Shown here piece by piece: positions 24,910 to 36,226 of a DNA stretch of 39,442 bases. The notes beneath the pieces were generated by a model, which worked only from the letters and a program-made list of their open reading frames with translations, was not told where the DNA came from and ran no database searches. Where the stretch lies: assembly GCF_014648595.1 (NCBI RefSeq), contig NZ_BMRK01000032.1, forward strand, positions 1-39,442, read 5' to 3'. The DNA comes from Nocardioides luteus (GTDB lineage Bacteria; Actinomycetota; Actinomycetes; Propionibacteriales; Nocardioidaceae). Made by a program: the position numbers and the translations under genes. Every line of letters begins with the position of its first letter. Position 1 is the first letter of the stretch.

Positions 24910-26568
24910 TCAGACCACGCCGTGCTCGAACGCGAAGGCGGTGGCGGCGGTGCGGGAGGGGACGTCGAGCTTGGTGAAGATGTTGGAGAGGTGGCGGGCG
25001 ACGGTCTTCTCGCTGAGGACCAGGTCGGCGGCGATCTGGGCGTTGCTGCGGCCGGAGGCGACCAGGCGGAGGACCTCGGCCTCACGGGCGGTGAGGCCGG
25101 CGGGGAGGGTGGTGGGGGCGAGGAGGCGTTCGGCTTCGTCGGCGGTTGGGCGGGCGCCGATCTGCCGGAAGACCGTACGTGCGGCCTCGATCTCGCGGCG
25201 AGACGACTCGGTGTCGCCGACCGCTGCCAGGGCTCGCCCGGTCAGCAGCCGCGCGCACGCCCGTTCGAACGCGGCATCGGCGCGGGCCCAGAGCTGCTGC
25301 GCCTTCCGGAGATAGGGGAGGGCGCCGGCGGCGTCGCCGGTGGCGAGCTCGACCTCGCCATGGGCGTGGGCGGCTGCGGCCTCGAGCCAGACGCAGCCGA
25401 CGTGGCCGGCCAGGTCGTCGAGCTCGGCGGCTGCCTGGCGAGCACGCTCGCCCTGGCCGGCGGCCACGAGGATCGAGACCGCTGCCGGCAGGAGCCGGCA
25501 GCGCTGGACCGGGCCGCCGGTCTCCGCGAGCAGCCGGTCGATCGCGGCCGACGCCGCCGCGCGCTGGCCACGGGCCGACCAGAGCAGCGCGAGACCGGGC
25601 TGCGGGTCGAAGCCGCTGTCGGCGGCTCGCTCGTAGGCGGCGTCGGCCTCGTCGAGGTCGCCGCGCAGCCGGAGCACCTCACCGGCCTCGTAGGCAGCCA
25701 GGCCCGCCGCGTCCGGGGAGTGCACCTCCTGGTAGCGGCGGGTGGCGTGCTCGAACTCGTCCAGAGCCTGCTGCCACTCGCCGTGCAGCCGCAGCAGCTG
25801 GCCGCGGTGGACCGCGCACTGGCCGGTGAACGCCAGCAACCCCGGCTGGGCGGCGCACCAGCGTTCGAGGGCGGCGGTCCACTCCGCGACTCTGCCGAAG
25901 TCGCTGATCTCCTGGCAGCCCTCGATCGCGGTGCAGAAGACGTGCCCGGCGACCACGGGGGAGGCCTCGCCGGCGACGACCCGGACCATCGCCTCGTCGA
26001 GCAGTGCGAGCCCCTCGCCGACCCTGCCGGAGTAGATCGCCATCCGTCCCTGAGCGGACATGCCCAGGGCGGTGAGGTCCGGTTCGTCGTGGAGTCGGCC
26101 GCACGCGGTCACGGCGTCGGCGCAGCTGCCGGCCACGGCGTAGTCACCGGCCGCCAACGCACGGAACAGCCGCAGGAAGTCCACCCAGCCGAGATCGACG
26201 CCGCTGTCGAGACCGGCGACCAGACTCTCCGCGCGCGAGGTCCAGCCGTGGGCGAGCGCGCTCTCCCCATGGACGTGCGAGATCATCGTGATCCGGAATG
26301 CGCAGCGCACCGAGCGGCCGAGGTCACCGTCCTCGTGGCTCCGCCGAAAGGCCTGGTGCAGGGCCGTGACGGCCTGGTCATGATGTCCGGTCAGCTCGGC
26401 GGCGACCGCGAGGTCCTCGAGGTCGCCGGTCGAGAACGAGTCCGGTTCGGCGCCCGCCCATGCCGCGTACGCAGCGCCCCAGTCGCCGCGCGCGAACTCC
26501 GCCCGAGCGCTCTCCGGCTGGACGTCGGCCACGGCAGGCACCTCCACTGCAGAGGCTACGCCGATCAC
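24910..26568 (-). CDS. LuxR-family regulator with TPR-like helical repeats
   Basis: 552 aa from GTG 26568, which overlaps the stop of the upstream monooxygenase gene as GTGA, supporting this start. Residues 25-480 are Ala/Leu-rich helical pairs of TPR character ([35 protein letters not shown]). The C-terminal 60 residues are a Lux[47 protein letters not shown]. There is no receiver domain and no Walker motif, so it is not a LAL or NarL protein. Ligand unknown; coupling suggests it regulates the monooxygenase. Confidence 0.88.
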   Translation of the reverse strand: MIGVASAVEVPAVADVQPESARAEFARGDWGAAYAAWAGAEPDSFSTGDLEDLAVAAELTGHHDQAVTALHQAFRRSHEDGDLGRSVRCAFRITMISHVHGESALAHGWTSRAESLVAGLDSGVDLGWVDFLRLFRALAAGDYAVAGSCADAVTACGRLHDEPDLTALGMSAQGRMAIYSGRVGEGLALLDEAMVRVVAGEASPVVAGHVFCTAIEGCQEISDFGRVAEWTAALERWCAAQPGLLAFTGQCAVHRGQLLRLHGEWQQALDEFEHATRRYQEVHSPDAAGLAAYEAGEVLRLRGDLDEADAAYERAADSGFDPQPGLALLWSARGQRAAASAAIDRLLAETGGPVQRCRLLPAAVSILVAAGQGERARQAAAELDDLAGHVGCVWLEAAAAHAHGEVELATGDAAGALPYLRKAQQLWARADAAFERACARLLTGRALAAVGDTESSRREIEAARTVFRQIGARPTADEAERLLAPTTLPAGLTAREAEVLRLVASGRSNAQIAADLVLSEKTVARHLSNIFTKLDVPSRTAATAFAFEHGVV

Positions 26569-27665
26569 GAGGCCGGCGAGAGCCGTGCAGCCCGCTTCAT
26601 CCGGGACACGATGCGGTCGACGACGAGCGCCGCGTCACGACCTGCGCCGGAGAGGAGCATCGAGCTGAAGGCGTACTGGAAGCTGAGGCCGCAGAAGAAG
26701 AGCCCTTCGGCCTCAGAGACCACCCCGCGCATCTCGCGCGGCCAGCCGCCCTCGTCGAAGACCGGGAGGTGGATCCAGTCGAAGGTCTGCCGGAACCCGG
26801 TGGCCCACACGACGTTGGCGACCTCGCGCGGCTCCCCGGCGACGACCGGCAGCCCGTCGCGTACCTCCTCGATCCGCGAGGTGACGCGCTCGACTCCGCG
26901 CTCGGTGAGGTCGGCGCGCTTCACCCGCAGCATCGGCCCGCCGTGGTGCCGGATCTCGTCCATCTCCTTGCGCCCGATCGGGGTACGCCGCGTGACCACG
27001 TGCTTCCACGCGAACAGCAGCATCGGGAAGATCAGGTGCATCACCGGCGCCTCCAGGCGCGGCGGGATCTCACCGCAGTCGCGCCCGGCGAGGATCGTCG
27101 GCCGCGAGGCTGCGACCTCGAAGGCGATGTCGCAGCCGGAGTGGCTGGCCCCGACGACGAGCACAGGGCCGTCGCGCAGCTGCCCGGGTCGGCGGTACTC
27201 GCTGGAGTGCAGCTGCAGGATCGACGGCGAGAGCTGTCCCGCGATCGCCGGGACGTTCGGCGTACGCCCGAAGGTGCCGGTCGCGACCACGACGTTGTCG
27301 CACGTCCAGGTGCCCCGGTCGGTCCGCACCCGGAACCGGTCGCCGTCCCGGTCGAGCGCGAGCACGCGGGTCTCGAGCCGCACCGGCAGTTCGAAGGTGC
27401 GGGCGTAGGTCTCCAGGTAGTCCCCGACGTCGTCCTTGCCCGGGAACGCCCACCGCTTCGCCGGGAACGCCATCCCGGGCAGCGAGTCGTACTTGGCCGG
27501 TGAGTAGAGCTTGAGCGAGTCCCACTGGCGTCGCCAGTTGTCGCCGATCCGGGCGTTCGCGTCGAGGATGACGAACGGGCGGCCGCGCCGCCGCAGGTGG
27601 TAGCCGGTCGCCAGGCCCGCCTGGCCCGCGCCGATGATGACGGTCTCGATGTGTGTGGTGTCCAT
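26565..27665 (-). CDS. Flavin-dependent monooxygenase (FMO-like)
   Basis: 366 aa from ATG 27665, where [21 protein letters not shown] begins. The FAD-binding motif GAGQAG is at 12-17, the NADPH-binding motif is [12 protein letters not shown], and ATGF near the C-terminus is the usual linker motif. It should hydroxylate or N/S-oxidise a small substrate, or act as an oxidoreductase; the substrate is unknown. It is coupled to the LuxR-type gene downstream. The promoter should lie in the 145-bp gap to the divergent threonine-aldolase gene. Confidence 0.9.
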   Translation of the reverse strand: MDTTHIETVIIGAGQAGLATGYHLRRRGRPFVILDANARIGDNWRRQWDSLKLYSPAKYDSLPGMAFPAKRWAFPGKDDVGDYLETYARTFELPVRLETRVLALDRDGDRFRVRTDRGTWTCDNVVVATGTFGRTPNVPAIAGQLSPSILQLHSSEYRRPGQLRDGPVLVVGASHSGCDIAFEVAASRPTILAGRDCGEIPPRLEAPVMHLIFPMLLFAWKHVVTRRTPIGRKEMDEIRHHGGPMLRVKRADLTERGVERVTSRIEEVRDGLPVVAGEPREVANVVWATGFRQTFDWIHLPVFDEGGWPREMRGVVSEAEGLFFCGLSFQYAFSSMLLSGAGRDAALVVDRIVSRMKRAARLSPAS

Positions 27666-27810
27666 GCTCGCGACGCTAGGTCCGCGCGACGCCGCTCCGC
27701 GTCGGGCGTACGACGCATCCGGCTGCTGGCCGATGGGTAGATCTGCCCATCGACGGGATGCCCCGGACAAATCGCGGGCAGTCGGTGCGGGCGGTCACTA
27801 GGGTGAGCGG

Positions 27811-28902
27811 GTGAACGAGCCCGAGATCTCTCTGGAACATCGACTCCGCGAAGCTCTGGGCGCCTGCCGGAAGAGCATCTTCCCGGCCTACGCGAGTCCC
27901 GCCGATACGTTCGAGGAGCTTGCGAAGGCGTGCCGCGAGCTGGGCATCGAGGAGTGGGACACCTACGCCGAGCGCGGTCCGGTCGCACGGCTGGAGGCCG
28001 AGGTCGGGGAGCTGCTCGGCAAGTCGGCGGTCTTCTTCCCCTCGGGAGTGATGGCGCAGCAGATCGCGCTGCGGATCCACGCCGACAATGCGGGCAACCG
28101 ACGCGTCGCGATGCCGGACCTGTCCCATCTGCTGGTGCACGAGGACGACGGCCCGCGGATCCTGCAGGACCTGCGCATCGAGCACCTCACCACGGGGCGA
28201 ACCACCCCGACGAAGGCCGCGCTCGACGCGATCCCCGGGCCGCTGGCGGCATGTCTGGTCGAGCTCCCGCTGCGGGACGCAGGGTGTCTGCTGCCGAGCT
28301 TCGACGAGCTCGCCGAGCTGTCGAAGGGGTGTCGTGACCGCGGCATCGCCCTCCACTTCGACGGCGCCCGGATCTGGGAGTCGCAGCAGTGGTTCGGCAG
28401 GCCGCTGGCCGACATCGCCGACCTCGCGGACAGCGTCTACGTCAGCTTCTACAAGGGCCTGGGCGGCCTTGCCGGAGCGGCACTGCTGGGCGACGACGAC
28501 TTCGTCGCCCAGGCGCGGCTGTGGCGACACCGGATGGGCGGCACGCTCTACCGCTCCACCGCAGAAGCAGTCTCGGCGCTGGTCGGGCTGCGCGACCAGC
28601 TGCCGCTGATGAGCGGATTCTCGGCGTGGGGAAGGAGCCTGGCGGCGGCGCTGCCGGAGTCGATCACGGTCCAGCCGCCGGTCCCGCACTCCAACACCTT
28701 CCTGCTGTACGCCGCAGGCGACCCCGACCAGGTCAACGAACGTCTCCTCGCCGCGCTGGAGGAGCAGTCGCTCGCCTTCAGCAGAGGCTGGATGGCAGCC
28801 GAGGAACCGGGCCGGGTGATGACCGAGGTGACGATCGCCGAGGGCGCGCTCGACCTCGACCCCGAGGCGGTCGCCGGCCGGATCGCCGGCCTGTTCAGCT
28901 GA
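27811..28902 (+). CDS. Threonine-aldolase-type PLP enzyme (beta-eliminating lyase family)
   Basis: 363 aa from GTG 27811. A fold-type I PLP enzyme: the Schiff-base Lys is K215 in SFYKGLGGLAGAALLG, and HFDGARIW carries the Asp that contacts the PLP nitrogen. Low-specificity L-threonine aldolases cleave threonine or allo-threonine to glycine and acetaldehyde; related members act on other beta-hydroxy amino acids. Length is slightly above the usual 340. Stands alone, 36 bp before the SRPBCC gene in the same direction. Confidence 0.9.
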   Translation: MNEPEISLEHRLREALGACRKSIFPAYASPADTFEELAKACRELGIEEWDTYAERGPVARLEAEVGELLGKSAVFFPSGVMAQQIALRIHADNAGNRRVAMPDLSHLLVHEDDGPRILQDLRIEHLTTGRTTPTKAALDAIPGPLAACLVELPLRDAGCLLPSFDELAELSKGCRDRGIALHFDGARIWESQQWFGRPLADIADLADSVYVSFYKGLGGLAGAALLGDDDFVAQARLWRHRMGGTLYRSTAEAVSALVGLRDQLPLMSGFSAWGRSLAAALPESITVQPPVPHSNTFLLYAAGDPDQVNERLLAALEEQSLAFSRGWMAAEEPGRVMTEVTIAEGALDLDPEAVAGRIAGLFS

Positions 28903-28938
28903 CGCCGGCTGCCACCGCACCCCGGGCACACTGTCTGC

Positions 28939-29376
28939 ATGCCCGCGCACTACTCCTTCGCCGAGACCTGGGAGCTGCCGATGCCGGCGGAGGCGGTGCG
29001 CGACGTGCTCGTCGATCTCGAGCACTACCCGCGGTGGTGGCCCCAGGTGAGGGCGGTGGCGAAGATCAGCGACGACGACGCGCTGCTGGTGTGCCGCTCC
29101 CGGCTGCCCTACGCCCTGGAGATCGTGCTGCACGCGATCAGCCGTGACCTGCCGACGCTGGAGGTCGGGATCAGCGGCGACCTCGACGGCTTCGCCCGCT
29201 GGACGCTGACACCGGCCCCGGGCGGGAGCCGGATGGTGTTCGAGCAGGAGGTCGTCGTACGCGGCCTGCTCGGTCTCGCTTCGATCGCGGTGCGGCCGCT
29301 GCTGGCCTGGAACCACCGGCAGATGATGCTCGGCTGCCGCGAGGGGCTGGAGGGCCGGGTGCAGGGGCCGGTCTAG
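28939..29376 (+). CDS. SRPBCC-family (START-like) protein
   Basis: 145 aa from ATG 28939. The pattern SFAETWELPMPAEAVRDVLVDLEHYPRWWPQV is the typical opening of SRPBCC/polyketide-cyclase-like proteins, and the final helix (LLAWNHRQMMLGCREGLEG) closes the hydrophobic ligand pocket. No catalytic residues can be assigned. Follows the aldolase gene by 36 bp. Its TAG stop and the stop of the convergent transpeptidase gene share the same CTAG. Confidence 0.85.
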   Translation: MPAHYSFAETWELPMPAEAVRDVLVDLEHYPRWWPQVRAVAKISDDDALLVCRSRLPYALEIVLHAISRDLPTLEVGISGDLDGFARWTLTPAPGGSRMVFEQEVVVRGLLGLASIAVRPLLAWNHRQMMLGCREGLEGRVQGPV

Positions 29377-30557
29377 AGCGCCGAGCCCTTCTGGTATTCC
29401 TCCCAGGACAGGTTCCAGTCGCCGAAGCCGTTGTCCCACTCCATCTTCCGGTCGGTGCCGACGGTCTCGACGATGTCACCGACGCGGGCCAGGCCGTAGA
29501 GCCAGGCGGCGTTGGCGGTCGAGATGCCGGTGCAGCCGTGGGAGACGTTGGCGTAGCCCTGGGAGCCGGTCGACCACGGCGCGGCGTGGATGAACTCGCC
29601 GGAGTTGGTCACGCGCATGGCGTACTCGACGTCGTCGAGGGAGTAGTAGTCGCTCGAGCCCTGGTCGGAGATGCCGATCGTCTCCGAGCGCATCTCCTTG
29701 ACCCGGTGCTTCTCGGAGATGACCTTGATGCCCGAGCGGGTGGTGAAGCCGGGCTTGCCGGTGGTGACCGGGATCATCCGCAGGACCTTGCCGTTGCTGA
29801 TGACCTTCATCCGGTGGGTGCGGGCGTTGACCCTGAAGATGTGGGCGTCGCCGACCTTGTAGGTGGCCGAGCGGCTGTGCTGGCCGTAGACGCCGCCACC
29901 GGCGGAGGCGCCGTTGATGTCGAGGTCGACCTTGATGGTGGTGCCGGGTTTCCAGTACTTCTGCGGGCGGTAGCGGACCTCGGTGTCGGAGAGCCAGTTC
30001 CAGGAGCCGGTCTGCGCCGGCTTCGAGGTGACGTGCATGCGCTTCTCGAAGGAGGCGTGGTCCTTGACCGGTACGTCGAAGTGGACCGCGACCGGCATCC
30101 CGATGCCGACCTCGGTGCCGTCGGCGGGCACGATCGTGGCGAAGGTCTGCTCCTTCAGCGAGAGCGCGCGGGTGGTGAAGCTGCTGGTGACCTTGCCGGT
30201 CTCACCGATCGCGGTGACGGTGTAGCGCAACGCCGGGTCGAGCAGCTCGTTGGCCGTCCACTTCTTCTTGTCCTCCGACAGCGAGCCGGGGACGGTGTGG
30301 CCGTCGGGCTTGGCGACCTTGACCGTCGTGAACTCGCCAGAGGTCGCGGTGACCGTCACCGCGGTGTCGACCGGGACGGCCTTGGCACCGTCGGCGGGCG
30401 AGACCTCGGCGGCGAGCGGCTTCGCCGAGGGCGATGCGCCGGCCGACTCGCTCCCCGACGCCGACTTCGGGCTCTCCGAACCGCCGGCACAGCCGGAGAG
30501 GGTGCTGAGTGCGACGACGAGCGTGGCGACGACGACAGGGAAAGGACGAACCCGCAT
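29373..30557 (-). CDS. L,D-transpeptidase lipoprotein (YkuD domain)
   Basis: 394 aa from ATG 30557, chosen because it gives a lipoprotein signal: MRVRPFPVVVATLVVALSTLSG with lipobox LSGC (C23). After a Ser/Pro linker come Ig-like domains (AEVSPADGAKAVPVDTAV; FATIVPADGTEVGIGMPV) as in mycobacterial LdtMt2. The YkuD domain has the catalytic motif VSHGCTGIS with Cys342, plus IHAAPWSTGS. It forms 3-3 cross-links in peptidoglycan outside the membrane. Confidence 0.95.
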   Translation of the reverse strand: MRVRPFPVVVATLVVALSTLSGCAGGSESPKSASGSESAGASPSAKPLAAEVSPADGAKAVPVDTAVTVTATSGEFTTVKVAKPDGHTVPGSLSEDKKKWTANELLDPALRYTVTAIGETGKVTSSFTTRALSLKEQTFATIVPADGTEVGIGMPVAVHFDVPVKDHASFEKRMHVTSKPAQTGSWNWLSDTEVRYRPQKYWKPGTTIKVDLDINGASAGGGVYGQHSRSATYKVGDAHIFRVNARTHRMKVISNGKVLRMIPVTTGKPGFTTRSGIKVISEKHRVKEMRSETIGISDQGSSDYYSLDDVEYAMRVTNSGEFIHAAPWSTGSQGYANVSHGCTGISTANAAWLYGLARVGDIVETVGTDRKMEWDNGFGDWNLSWEEYQKGSAL

Positions 30558-30700
30558 GGGATAACTATGCGACAGGTCGGCAACCGAATTCTTGTGTGTC
30601 CGTGAGTTCGTCCCACGTGTCGTGCGTCGATGCCGGTCCGCGTCAGTCGTCGCCAGGCCCAAGGCTGGGATGTCGGTGGTGCCGCGTACGGTATCTGCCG

Positions 30701-32209
30701 ATGAGTGAGACTCGCGTCGAGGCGGCGTACGCCAGGGCACTGGCCGCCTTCAAGAACCCGATGCTCGACCTGTTGCACGGTCGGTTCGCGCCGTTCGTGG
30801 TCTCCGTGCTGTCGGTGACCTTCACCTCCGAGCGGGCGGCGGTGCCGGTGGTCGACGCCCACGCCGAGATCGGCGAGATGATCGACCGCCTCCGCGCCGG
30901 TGGCTATGCTGAGGGTGAGGCGGGCGAGGTGATGCTTCCCGTCGGCACCGCGCGCGAGATGTGCCGCCAGTGGGTGCGCGCCGGCTGGCTGCTGCGCCAG
31001 ATCGAGGGCGAGGAGGAGGTCTACCGGCTCTCCGCCCACGCGGTGGGCGCGCTGGAGATCGCCGGGCGGGCGAGCGGGTCGCGGGCGCGGGTCTCGGAGT
31101 CGCGGGTGCGCACGCTCCTGGAGGCGGTCGAGCGGCTCGCCCAGGACGCCGACCCGGACGTGCTCACCCGGGTCGCGAGGCTGACCGAGGAGATCGCCGA
31201 GCGGCGCGCCGAGATCGCCCGCCTGGACCGCACCGGCGTCGTCGACACCGTCGACGACGACACCCTGCTCGAGCAGGCCGAGAACATCCTCCATCTCACC
31301 CGGGAGCTCCCCGCAGACTTCGCCCGGGTGGTCGAGTCGATCCGGGCGATGCAGCGCGACGTGGTGACCGAGCTGCGCCAGGACGTACGCCCGGCGGGTG
31401 AGGTCCTGCGCGAATACCTGCAGCGGGGCAAGGACGTGATGGCCTCCACGCCGGAGGGCAAGGCGTTCGCCGGCGCCCTGCGGATGGTCGGCGACCCGCG
31501 CCGCCTCGATGACCTGGCCGCCAACCTACGCACGGTGCTGCGCCACCGGTTCACGCAGGCGATGGGTCCCGCGGAGCGTGCCGAGCTCGCGGCCGTCGGG
31601 CGCCGGATCGAGACCGGCGTCGCCGAGGTGCTCGCCGCCCAGCAGACGGCTTCTCACGTGATCACCACCCAGGTGCGTACCCACGACCCGGCTCGCGACC
31701 GGCAGGTCGACGACCTGCTGCGCGACGTGATGGTCGGCCTGCAGGCCTGGATGCCGGAGTCGCGGCCGGCAGAGACGGTCGAGCCGCTGCGACGTCTCCC
31801 GGTGGCAGATCTCGGTCATCTGCGTCAGTCGGTGAGCGAGCTGCGTCCGCCCGAGCCGCCGGCGCCGCTGGCCGACTGGACCGAGATGGAGAGCGCCGTC
31901 GAGGACACCAAGGCGTGGGGTGGCCCGAGCTACCGGGCGATCGAGGCCCACCTGGACTCCTATGTCGCCGCACGCGCGGGATCGGAGCCGGTCGACGTGG
32001 CCGAGGTCTTCGCGGCCGCACCGGAGGAGATCCGGCGCCCGGTCGACCTGCTCGGGCTGCTGGAGATCGCCCACCGTCGTGGGATGGCCGAGACGGGCGA
32101 GATCTCGACGATCGAGGCGGTGCGGGCCGACGGGGTGCGCAGGAGGTTCGCGTTCGGTGGGGTACGGATGACGGATGTCGGCGAGGAGAAGAGGGATGGC
32201 GTTGAGTGA
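30701..32209 (+). CDS. jetA: MksF/JetA kleisin-like subunit (DUF3375)
   Basis: 502 aa from ATG 30701; the frame is open upstream but [20 protein letters not shown] fits the family's start. The N-terminal part is winged-helix-like ([21 protein letters not shown]), the middle is coiled coil ([18 protein letters not shown]), and the C-terminus is another helical domain. As the kleisin, it bridges the SMC heads in the Mks/Wadjet condensin. First gene of a three-gene operon; it overlaps jetB by 14 bp. Confidence 0.9.
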   Translation: MSETRVEAAYARALAAFKNPMLDLLHGRFAPFVVSVLSVTFTSERAAVPVVDAHAEIGEMIDRLRAGGYAEGEAGEVMLPVGTAREMCRQWVRAGWLLRQIEGEEEVYRLSAHAVGALEIAGRASGSRARVSESRVRTLLEAVERLAQDADPDVLTRVARLTEEIAERRAEIARLDRTGVVDTVDDDTLLEQAENILHLTRELPADFARVVESIRAMQRDVVTELRQDVRPAGEVLREYLQRGKDVMASTPEGKAFAGALRMVGDPRRLDDLAANLRTVLRHRFTQAMGPAERAELAAVGRRIETGVAEVLAAQQTASHVITTQVRTHDPARDRQVDDLLRDVMVGLQAWMPESRPAETVEPLRRLPVADLGHLRQSVSELRPPEPPAPLADWTEMESAVEDTKAWGGPSYRAIEAHLDSYVAARAGSEPVDVAEVFAAAPEEIRRPVDLLGLLEIAHRRGMAETGEISTIEAVRADGVRRRFAFGGVRMTDVGEEKRDGVE

Positions 32210-32870
32210 GACCGTGACACCTGACGAGGCCGTCGCCTACGGCAGCGAGCCGGAGGGCTTCATCGAGCCGGTCTCGATGGAGGACGACCCGACCGAGCTC
32301 TTCGTCGGCGACCGGGGCGTCCTGGACGCAGAGGTGCGCCGGGTGCTGGTCCAGCTCCTGCGCCGGCGGTTCATCACCGCCGAGCGGAGCCCCCGGCAGT
32401 GGCGTACGCTGCTCGACCACCAGGCGGTGATCGAGTCGCGGCTGCACGACCTCTTCGTACGCCTCGTCGTCGACCACGACCGCGGCATCGCCTACAAGAG
32501 GCAGGTGCGCTCCGAAGAGCTCGACGTCCCGGTGCTCCTCAAGGACGACGCCTACTCGCGCGCCGAGACGCTGGTGCTGGTGCACCTGCGCACGGTCTTC
32601 CAGCGCGAGCGCGGCGCCGGGCAGAGCTCGGCTCGCGTGGATGCCGACGAGCTCGAGCAGACCGTGCTCACCTACTTCGACGTCGCCAGCGGAGACGCCT
32701 CCGCGCGCCGCGAGATCCGCCGCGCGGTCGACCGCCTCGCCCGGGAGGGGCTGATCGAGGAGGAGTCCGAGGACCGCTTTCGGATCACTCCGCTGGTCGA
32801 GATCGTGCTGAGCGTCGAGAAGCTCGCCGAGCTCAAGGCGTGGCTGAAGGAGCAGGGGATCCAGCAGTGA
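32196..32870 (+). CDS. jetB: MksE/JetB KITE subunit (DUF4194)
   Basis: 224 aa from ATG 32196, with GAGGAGAAGAG upstream and inside the end of jetA. Winged-helix protein: [24 protein letters not shown] and the terminal [23 protein letters not shown] wing. KITE dimers bind the kleisin in the complex. The stop overlaps the jetC start as GTGA. Confidence 0.9.
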   Translation: MALSETVTPDEAVAYGSEPEGFIEPVSMEDDPTELFVGDRGVLDAEVRRVLVQLLRRRFITAERSPRQWRTLLDHQAVIESRLHDLFVRLVVDHDRGIAYKRQVRSEELDVPVLLKDDAYSRAETLVLVHLRTVFQRERGAGQSSARVDADELEQTVLTYFDVASGDASARREIRRAVDRLAREGLIEEESEDRFRITPLVEIVLSVEKLAELKAWLKEQGIQQ

Positions 32871-35800
32871 ACATGATCGACAGCCTTTTCGGCCTGATCC
32901 CGGCCCGCTCGACCGGCCGGCAATGGGTCGCCAGCGAGCTCCAGCTGGTCAACTGGGGCGGCTACGACGGCGCCCACCGAGTCCGGTTCTCGCCGAGCGC
33001 GACGCTGCTGACCGGCGGCTCCGGCTCGGGCAAGTCAACGCTGATGGACGCCTACATCGCGCTGATCATGCCCCACACCACGCCCTTCAACGGCGCCTCC
33101 AACGGTGGGGTCGTCGGTCGGCCCCGAGGCCAGGACCAGCGCAACATCCTCTCCTACGCGCGCGGCAAGATCGACGAGGCCAAGACCGCCGAGGGCACCA
33201 AGATCCGGGTGCTGCGCGGCGACGGCCGCGACACCTGGTCGGCGATCGCGATGACGTGGTCGGACCAGACCGGCGCCTGCTTCACCGCGGTGCGTGCCTG
33301 GTACGTCCCCGCCTCGGCCAAGAACCTCGACGACGTGACCAAGCTGCGCGCTGTTGCCGAGTCCGGCTTCGACGTACGCGACCTGGAGCCGGTCGCCGCT
33401 CACCGGTTCTCCCGGGGCGCCGTCGCGGAGGTCGGGCTGACGCCGATCGACACCGACCGCGACTTCACCGCTCGCATCCACTCCGCGCTCGGCATCGGCG
33501 CCGCCGGTGACGGGGAGAAGGCGGTCAACCTGCTCGGCCGGATCCAGGCGGGCCAGCAGATCACCACCGTCGACGACCTCTACAAGAAGATGGTGCTCGA
33601 GGAGCCCGAGACGCTGGCGACCGCCGACGGCGTCGTGGCCCACTTCGACGAGCTCTCCGCCACCCGCGACCGCATGGTCACCGCCCAGCAGCAGGTGCGC
33701 GCACTGACGCCGATCCGCGAGCACCGTGCCGCGATCGAGGACGCCGCGACCCGGCTCGAGGTCATCGACGGCATCGGCACCTTCACCGACGAGACCACGC
33801 CGGCGGGGCTGTGGCGCGCGGGCAGGCGCGTCGACCTGCTCAGCGAGCTCGAGGCGGAGCTGAGCGCCCGCCGCGGCGCCGCAGAGAAGGCCGTCGCCGA
33901 GAAGCAGGCGCTCGTCGACGCCGCCGAGTCCGAGCGCGACGGTCTCGCCGTCACCGTCGCGGCCTCCGGTGGCCGTCGCCTCGAGGAGGCGACTCGCGAG
34001 ATCAGGTCGGCGGAGACCCGGGCCGACAACGTACGCCGGGCCCGCGAGGCGCTGGAAGCCGAGCTCGCGGTCCTCGGCGCGGAGGTGGCCACTCAGGCCG
34101 ACTTCGAAGCCCTCCAGACGACCGCTCACGAGGCACTGGTCGACGACGACGCCCGCACCACCGCCCTCCACTCCTACGCTGCCGCCCGCTCGGCCGAGTC
34201 CGAGGCGCAGGCGCAGGTCGCCCGGCTCCAGGACGAGCTCACCGACGCGGAGAAGACGAAGAACAACATCCCCGAGCCGCTCCGGGCCGCCCGCGCGGTG
34301 CTGGCCGAGGCGGCCGGGCTGAGCCCGGCGGAGATGCCGTTCGTCGGCGAGCTGATCGAGGTACGCACCGAGCACGAGGCCTGGCGCGAGGCGTTCAACC
34401 TGGCGCTCGGCGGGTTCGCGACCACGATGCTCGTCGACGCCGCCCACGTCGGTGCCTTCCGGGCGGCGATCGAGTCGGTGCGGCAGCGCACCCGGATCCG
34501 CTACGAGGCCGTCCCGACCGGCCGCACGGGCGACACGACCCTCGACGAGGGCACGCTCCCCGGGCGCCTGGACTACCGGCGCAGCGTCTTCACCGGCTGG
34601 CTCAAGCAGCGCCTCGAGGACCGTCACGGCTACGTCTGCGTGCAGACCCCGGCCCTGCTCGGTCAGCACCGGATGGCGCTCACGGTCACCGGCCAGGTCT
34701 CCCAGGGCACCCGCGGGGCGCACGGTGGCCACGGTGGCGGCAACGTGCTCGGGTTCAGCAACACCCGCCGCGTCGCCGAGCTCACCGAGCTGCTCGAGAC
34801 GGCGAGGACCGACGCCGAGGCCGCGACGAGAGCGGTCGGCGAGGCCGAGCGGGCCATCAAGGACCTCGATCTGCGGCGTACGTCCTTCAAGGCCGTCTCC
34901 GCGCTCACCTGGGACCAGGTCGACCTGGCCGGTGCCGAGGCCGAGCGTGACCGCTGGGCGGCGGTGATCGACGAGGTGACCGCCGACAACCCCGAGATCG
35001 CGACCCTCCAGGAGCGGCTGAAGCAGGCTCGGGCGAAGGTCGACTCGCTGCGTGAGGGCATCGGCGCAGCCAAGAGCGCCTTCCGAGACCTCGACGAGCG
35101 GTGGAGCGACGTGGTCGAGCAGGTCGATCGGGCCAAGGACGCGCTGGAGGATGCGGCGGCCTCCGGCACCGAGATCGCCTCCGCCCAGGCCGACTACCTC
35201 GAGCAGCTCTTCAAGGCGGCCGGTGGCGAGGAGGCGGGCCGGCGCGAGGACGCGCTCGCCGAGCTCGACGCCGTCTTCGCCCGGGCGGGGGAGAGCCTCG
35301 AGGCCGACCGCGCGTCCGCGCAGGAGACGATCGGGTCCGCGCGCGCCCAGCTGCAGCAGACCTTCGAGTCGTTCCTCGAGCGCTGGCCCAACCCCAACCT
35401 CCACTCCGACCCCGAGGCCTCCTACGCCGACTTCGACCGGCTGCTCGACGAGCTGCAGACCAGCGGCCTGCACGAGCTCGAGGTCGAGTGGCGCGACTCG
35501 TTGCTCAACCTCTCCGGCAACGACCTCACCAACCTCGACTCGACCCTGTCGCGGGCCGTACGCGAGATCCGCGACCGGATCGACCCGATCAACCAGATCC
35601 TCGCCGGGCTGCCCTTCAACGACGACGATCATCGGCTGCGCATCGACACCCAGGAGGGCCAGTCGGCCGTACGAGGGCGGTTCCGCAAGGAGCTGCGCGC
35701 CGTGCGCGACCTCATCGAGAAGGCGACCACCAACGAGACCCGCGAGCAGGCCTACACCAGGATGTCGCGGCTCATCGACCGGATGCGCCGCACCGCCCCG

Positions 35801-36226
35801 GACTTCGCCGACCTGATCGACGTACGCAACCACGTCCGCGTCTCCGCCGAGAAGATCTCCGCTGCTACCGGTGAGCACGTCGCCCTCTACGACCACATCG
35901 GGGAGAAGTCCGGCGGCGAGTCGCAGGAGCTGGTCGCCTTCATCGTCGGCGCCGCGCTGCGCTACCAGCTCGGCGACGCCGGCGCCGAGCGGCCCCGTTA
36001 CGCACCCGTCTTCCTCGACGAGGCGCTCATCAAGGCCGACGCCCGCTTCACCGGCCGCGCCATCGGCGCCTGGCGGGGCCTCGGCTTCCAGCTCATCATC
36101 GGTGCGCCCAACGACAAGCACAGCGCGATCGAGCCGCACGTCGACGTGCAGTACACCGTCCTCAAGGACGCCCAGGGTCACTCGTTCCCGATGCTCGAGG
36201 TCGGTCTGGACGAAGTCGCGCTATGA
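32867..36226 (+). CDS. jetC: MksB/JetC SMC-like ATPase
   Basis: 1119 aa from GTG 32867; ATG 32873 is a near alternative. N-terminal Walker [10 protein letters not shown] (50-58); long coiled coils from about 260 to 460 and 640 to 900 around a central hinge-like region with a Gly/His-rich stretch (GAHGGHGGG); C-terminal signature [10 protein letters not shown] (1013 onward) and Walker [11 protein letters not shown] (D1051, E1052). It is the motor of the plasmid-restricting or chromosome-organising condensin. Its stop codon lies inside the left arm of the hairpin described below. Confidence 0.95.
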   Translation: MNMIDSLFGLIPARSTGRQWVASELQLVNWGGYDGAHRVRFSPSATLLTGGSGSGKSTLMDAYIALIMPHTTPFNGASNGGVVGRPRGQDQRNILSYARGKIDEAKTAEGTKIRVLRGDGRDTWSAIAMTWSDQTGACFTAVRAWYVPASAKNLDDVTKLRAVAESGFDVRDLEPVAAHRFSRGAVAEVGLTPIDTDRDFTARIHSALGIGAAGDGEKAVNLLGRIQAGQQITTVDDLYKKMVLEEPETLATADGVVAHFDELSATRDRMVTAQQQVRALTPIREHRAAIEDAATRLEVIDGIGTFTDETTPAGLWRAGRRVDLLSELEAELSARRGAAEKAVAEKQALVDAAESERDGLAVTVAASGGRRLEEATREIRSAETRADNVRRAREALEAELAVLGAEVATQADFEALQTTAHEALVDDDARTTALHSYAAARSAESEAQAQVARLQDELTDAEKTKNNIPEPLRAARAVLAEAAGLSPAEMPFVGELIEVRTEHEAWREAFNLALGGFATTMLVDAAHVGAFRAAIESVRQRTRIRYEAVPTGRTGDTTLDEGTLPGRLDYRRSVFTGWLKQRLEDRHGYVCVQTPALLGQHRMALTVTGQVSQGTRGAHGGHGGGNVLGFSNTRRVAELTELLETARTDAEAATRAVGEAERAIKDLDLRRTSFKAVSALTWDQVDLAGAEAERDRWAAVIDEVTADNPEIATLQERLKQARAKVDSLREGIGAAKSAFRDLDERWSDVVEQVDRAKDALEDAAASGTEIASAQADYLEQLFKAAGGEEAGRREDALAELDAVFARAGESLEADRASAQETIGSARAQLQQTFESFLERWPNPNLHSDPEASYADFDRLLDELQTSGLHELEVEWRDSLLNLSGNDLTNLDSTLSRAVREIRDRIDPINQILAGLPFNDDDHRLRIDTQEGQSAVRGRFRKELRAVRDLIEKATTNETREQAYTRMSRLIDRMRRTAPDFADLIDVRNHVRVSAEKISAATGEHVALYDHIGEKSGGESQELVAFIVGAALRYQLGDAGAERPRYAPVFLDEALIKADARFTGRAIGAWRGLGFQLIIGAPNDKHSAIEPHVDVQYTVLKDAQGHSFPMLEVGLDEVAL

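Noticed and set aside
33035-36181. Open frame of about 1050 codons on the minus strand opposite jetC
   Set aside because: Mirror frame of a coding sequence with strong third-position GC; no recognisable motif. In particular it is not the missing JetD.
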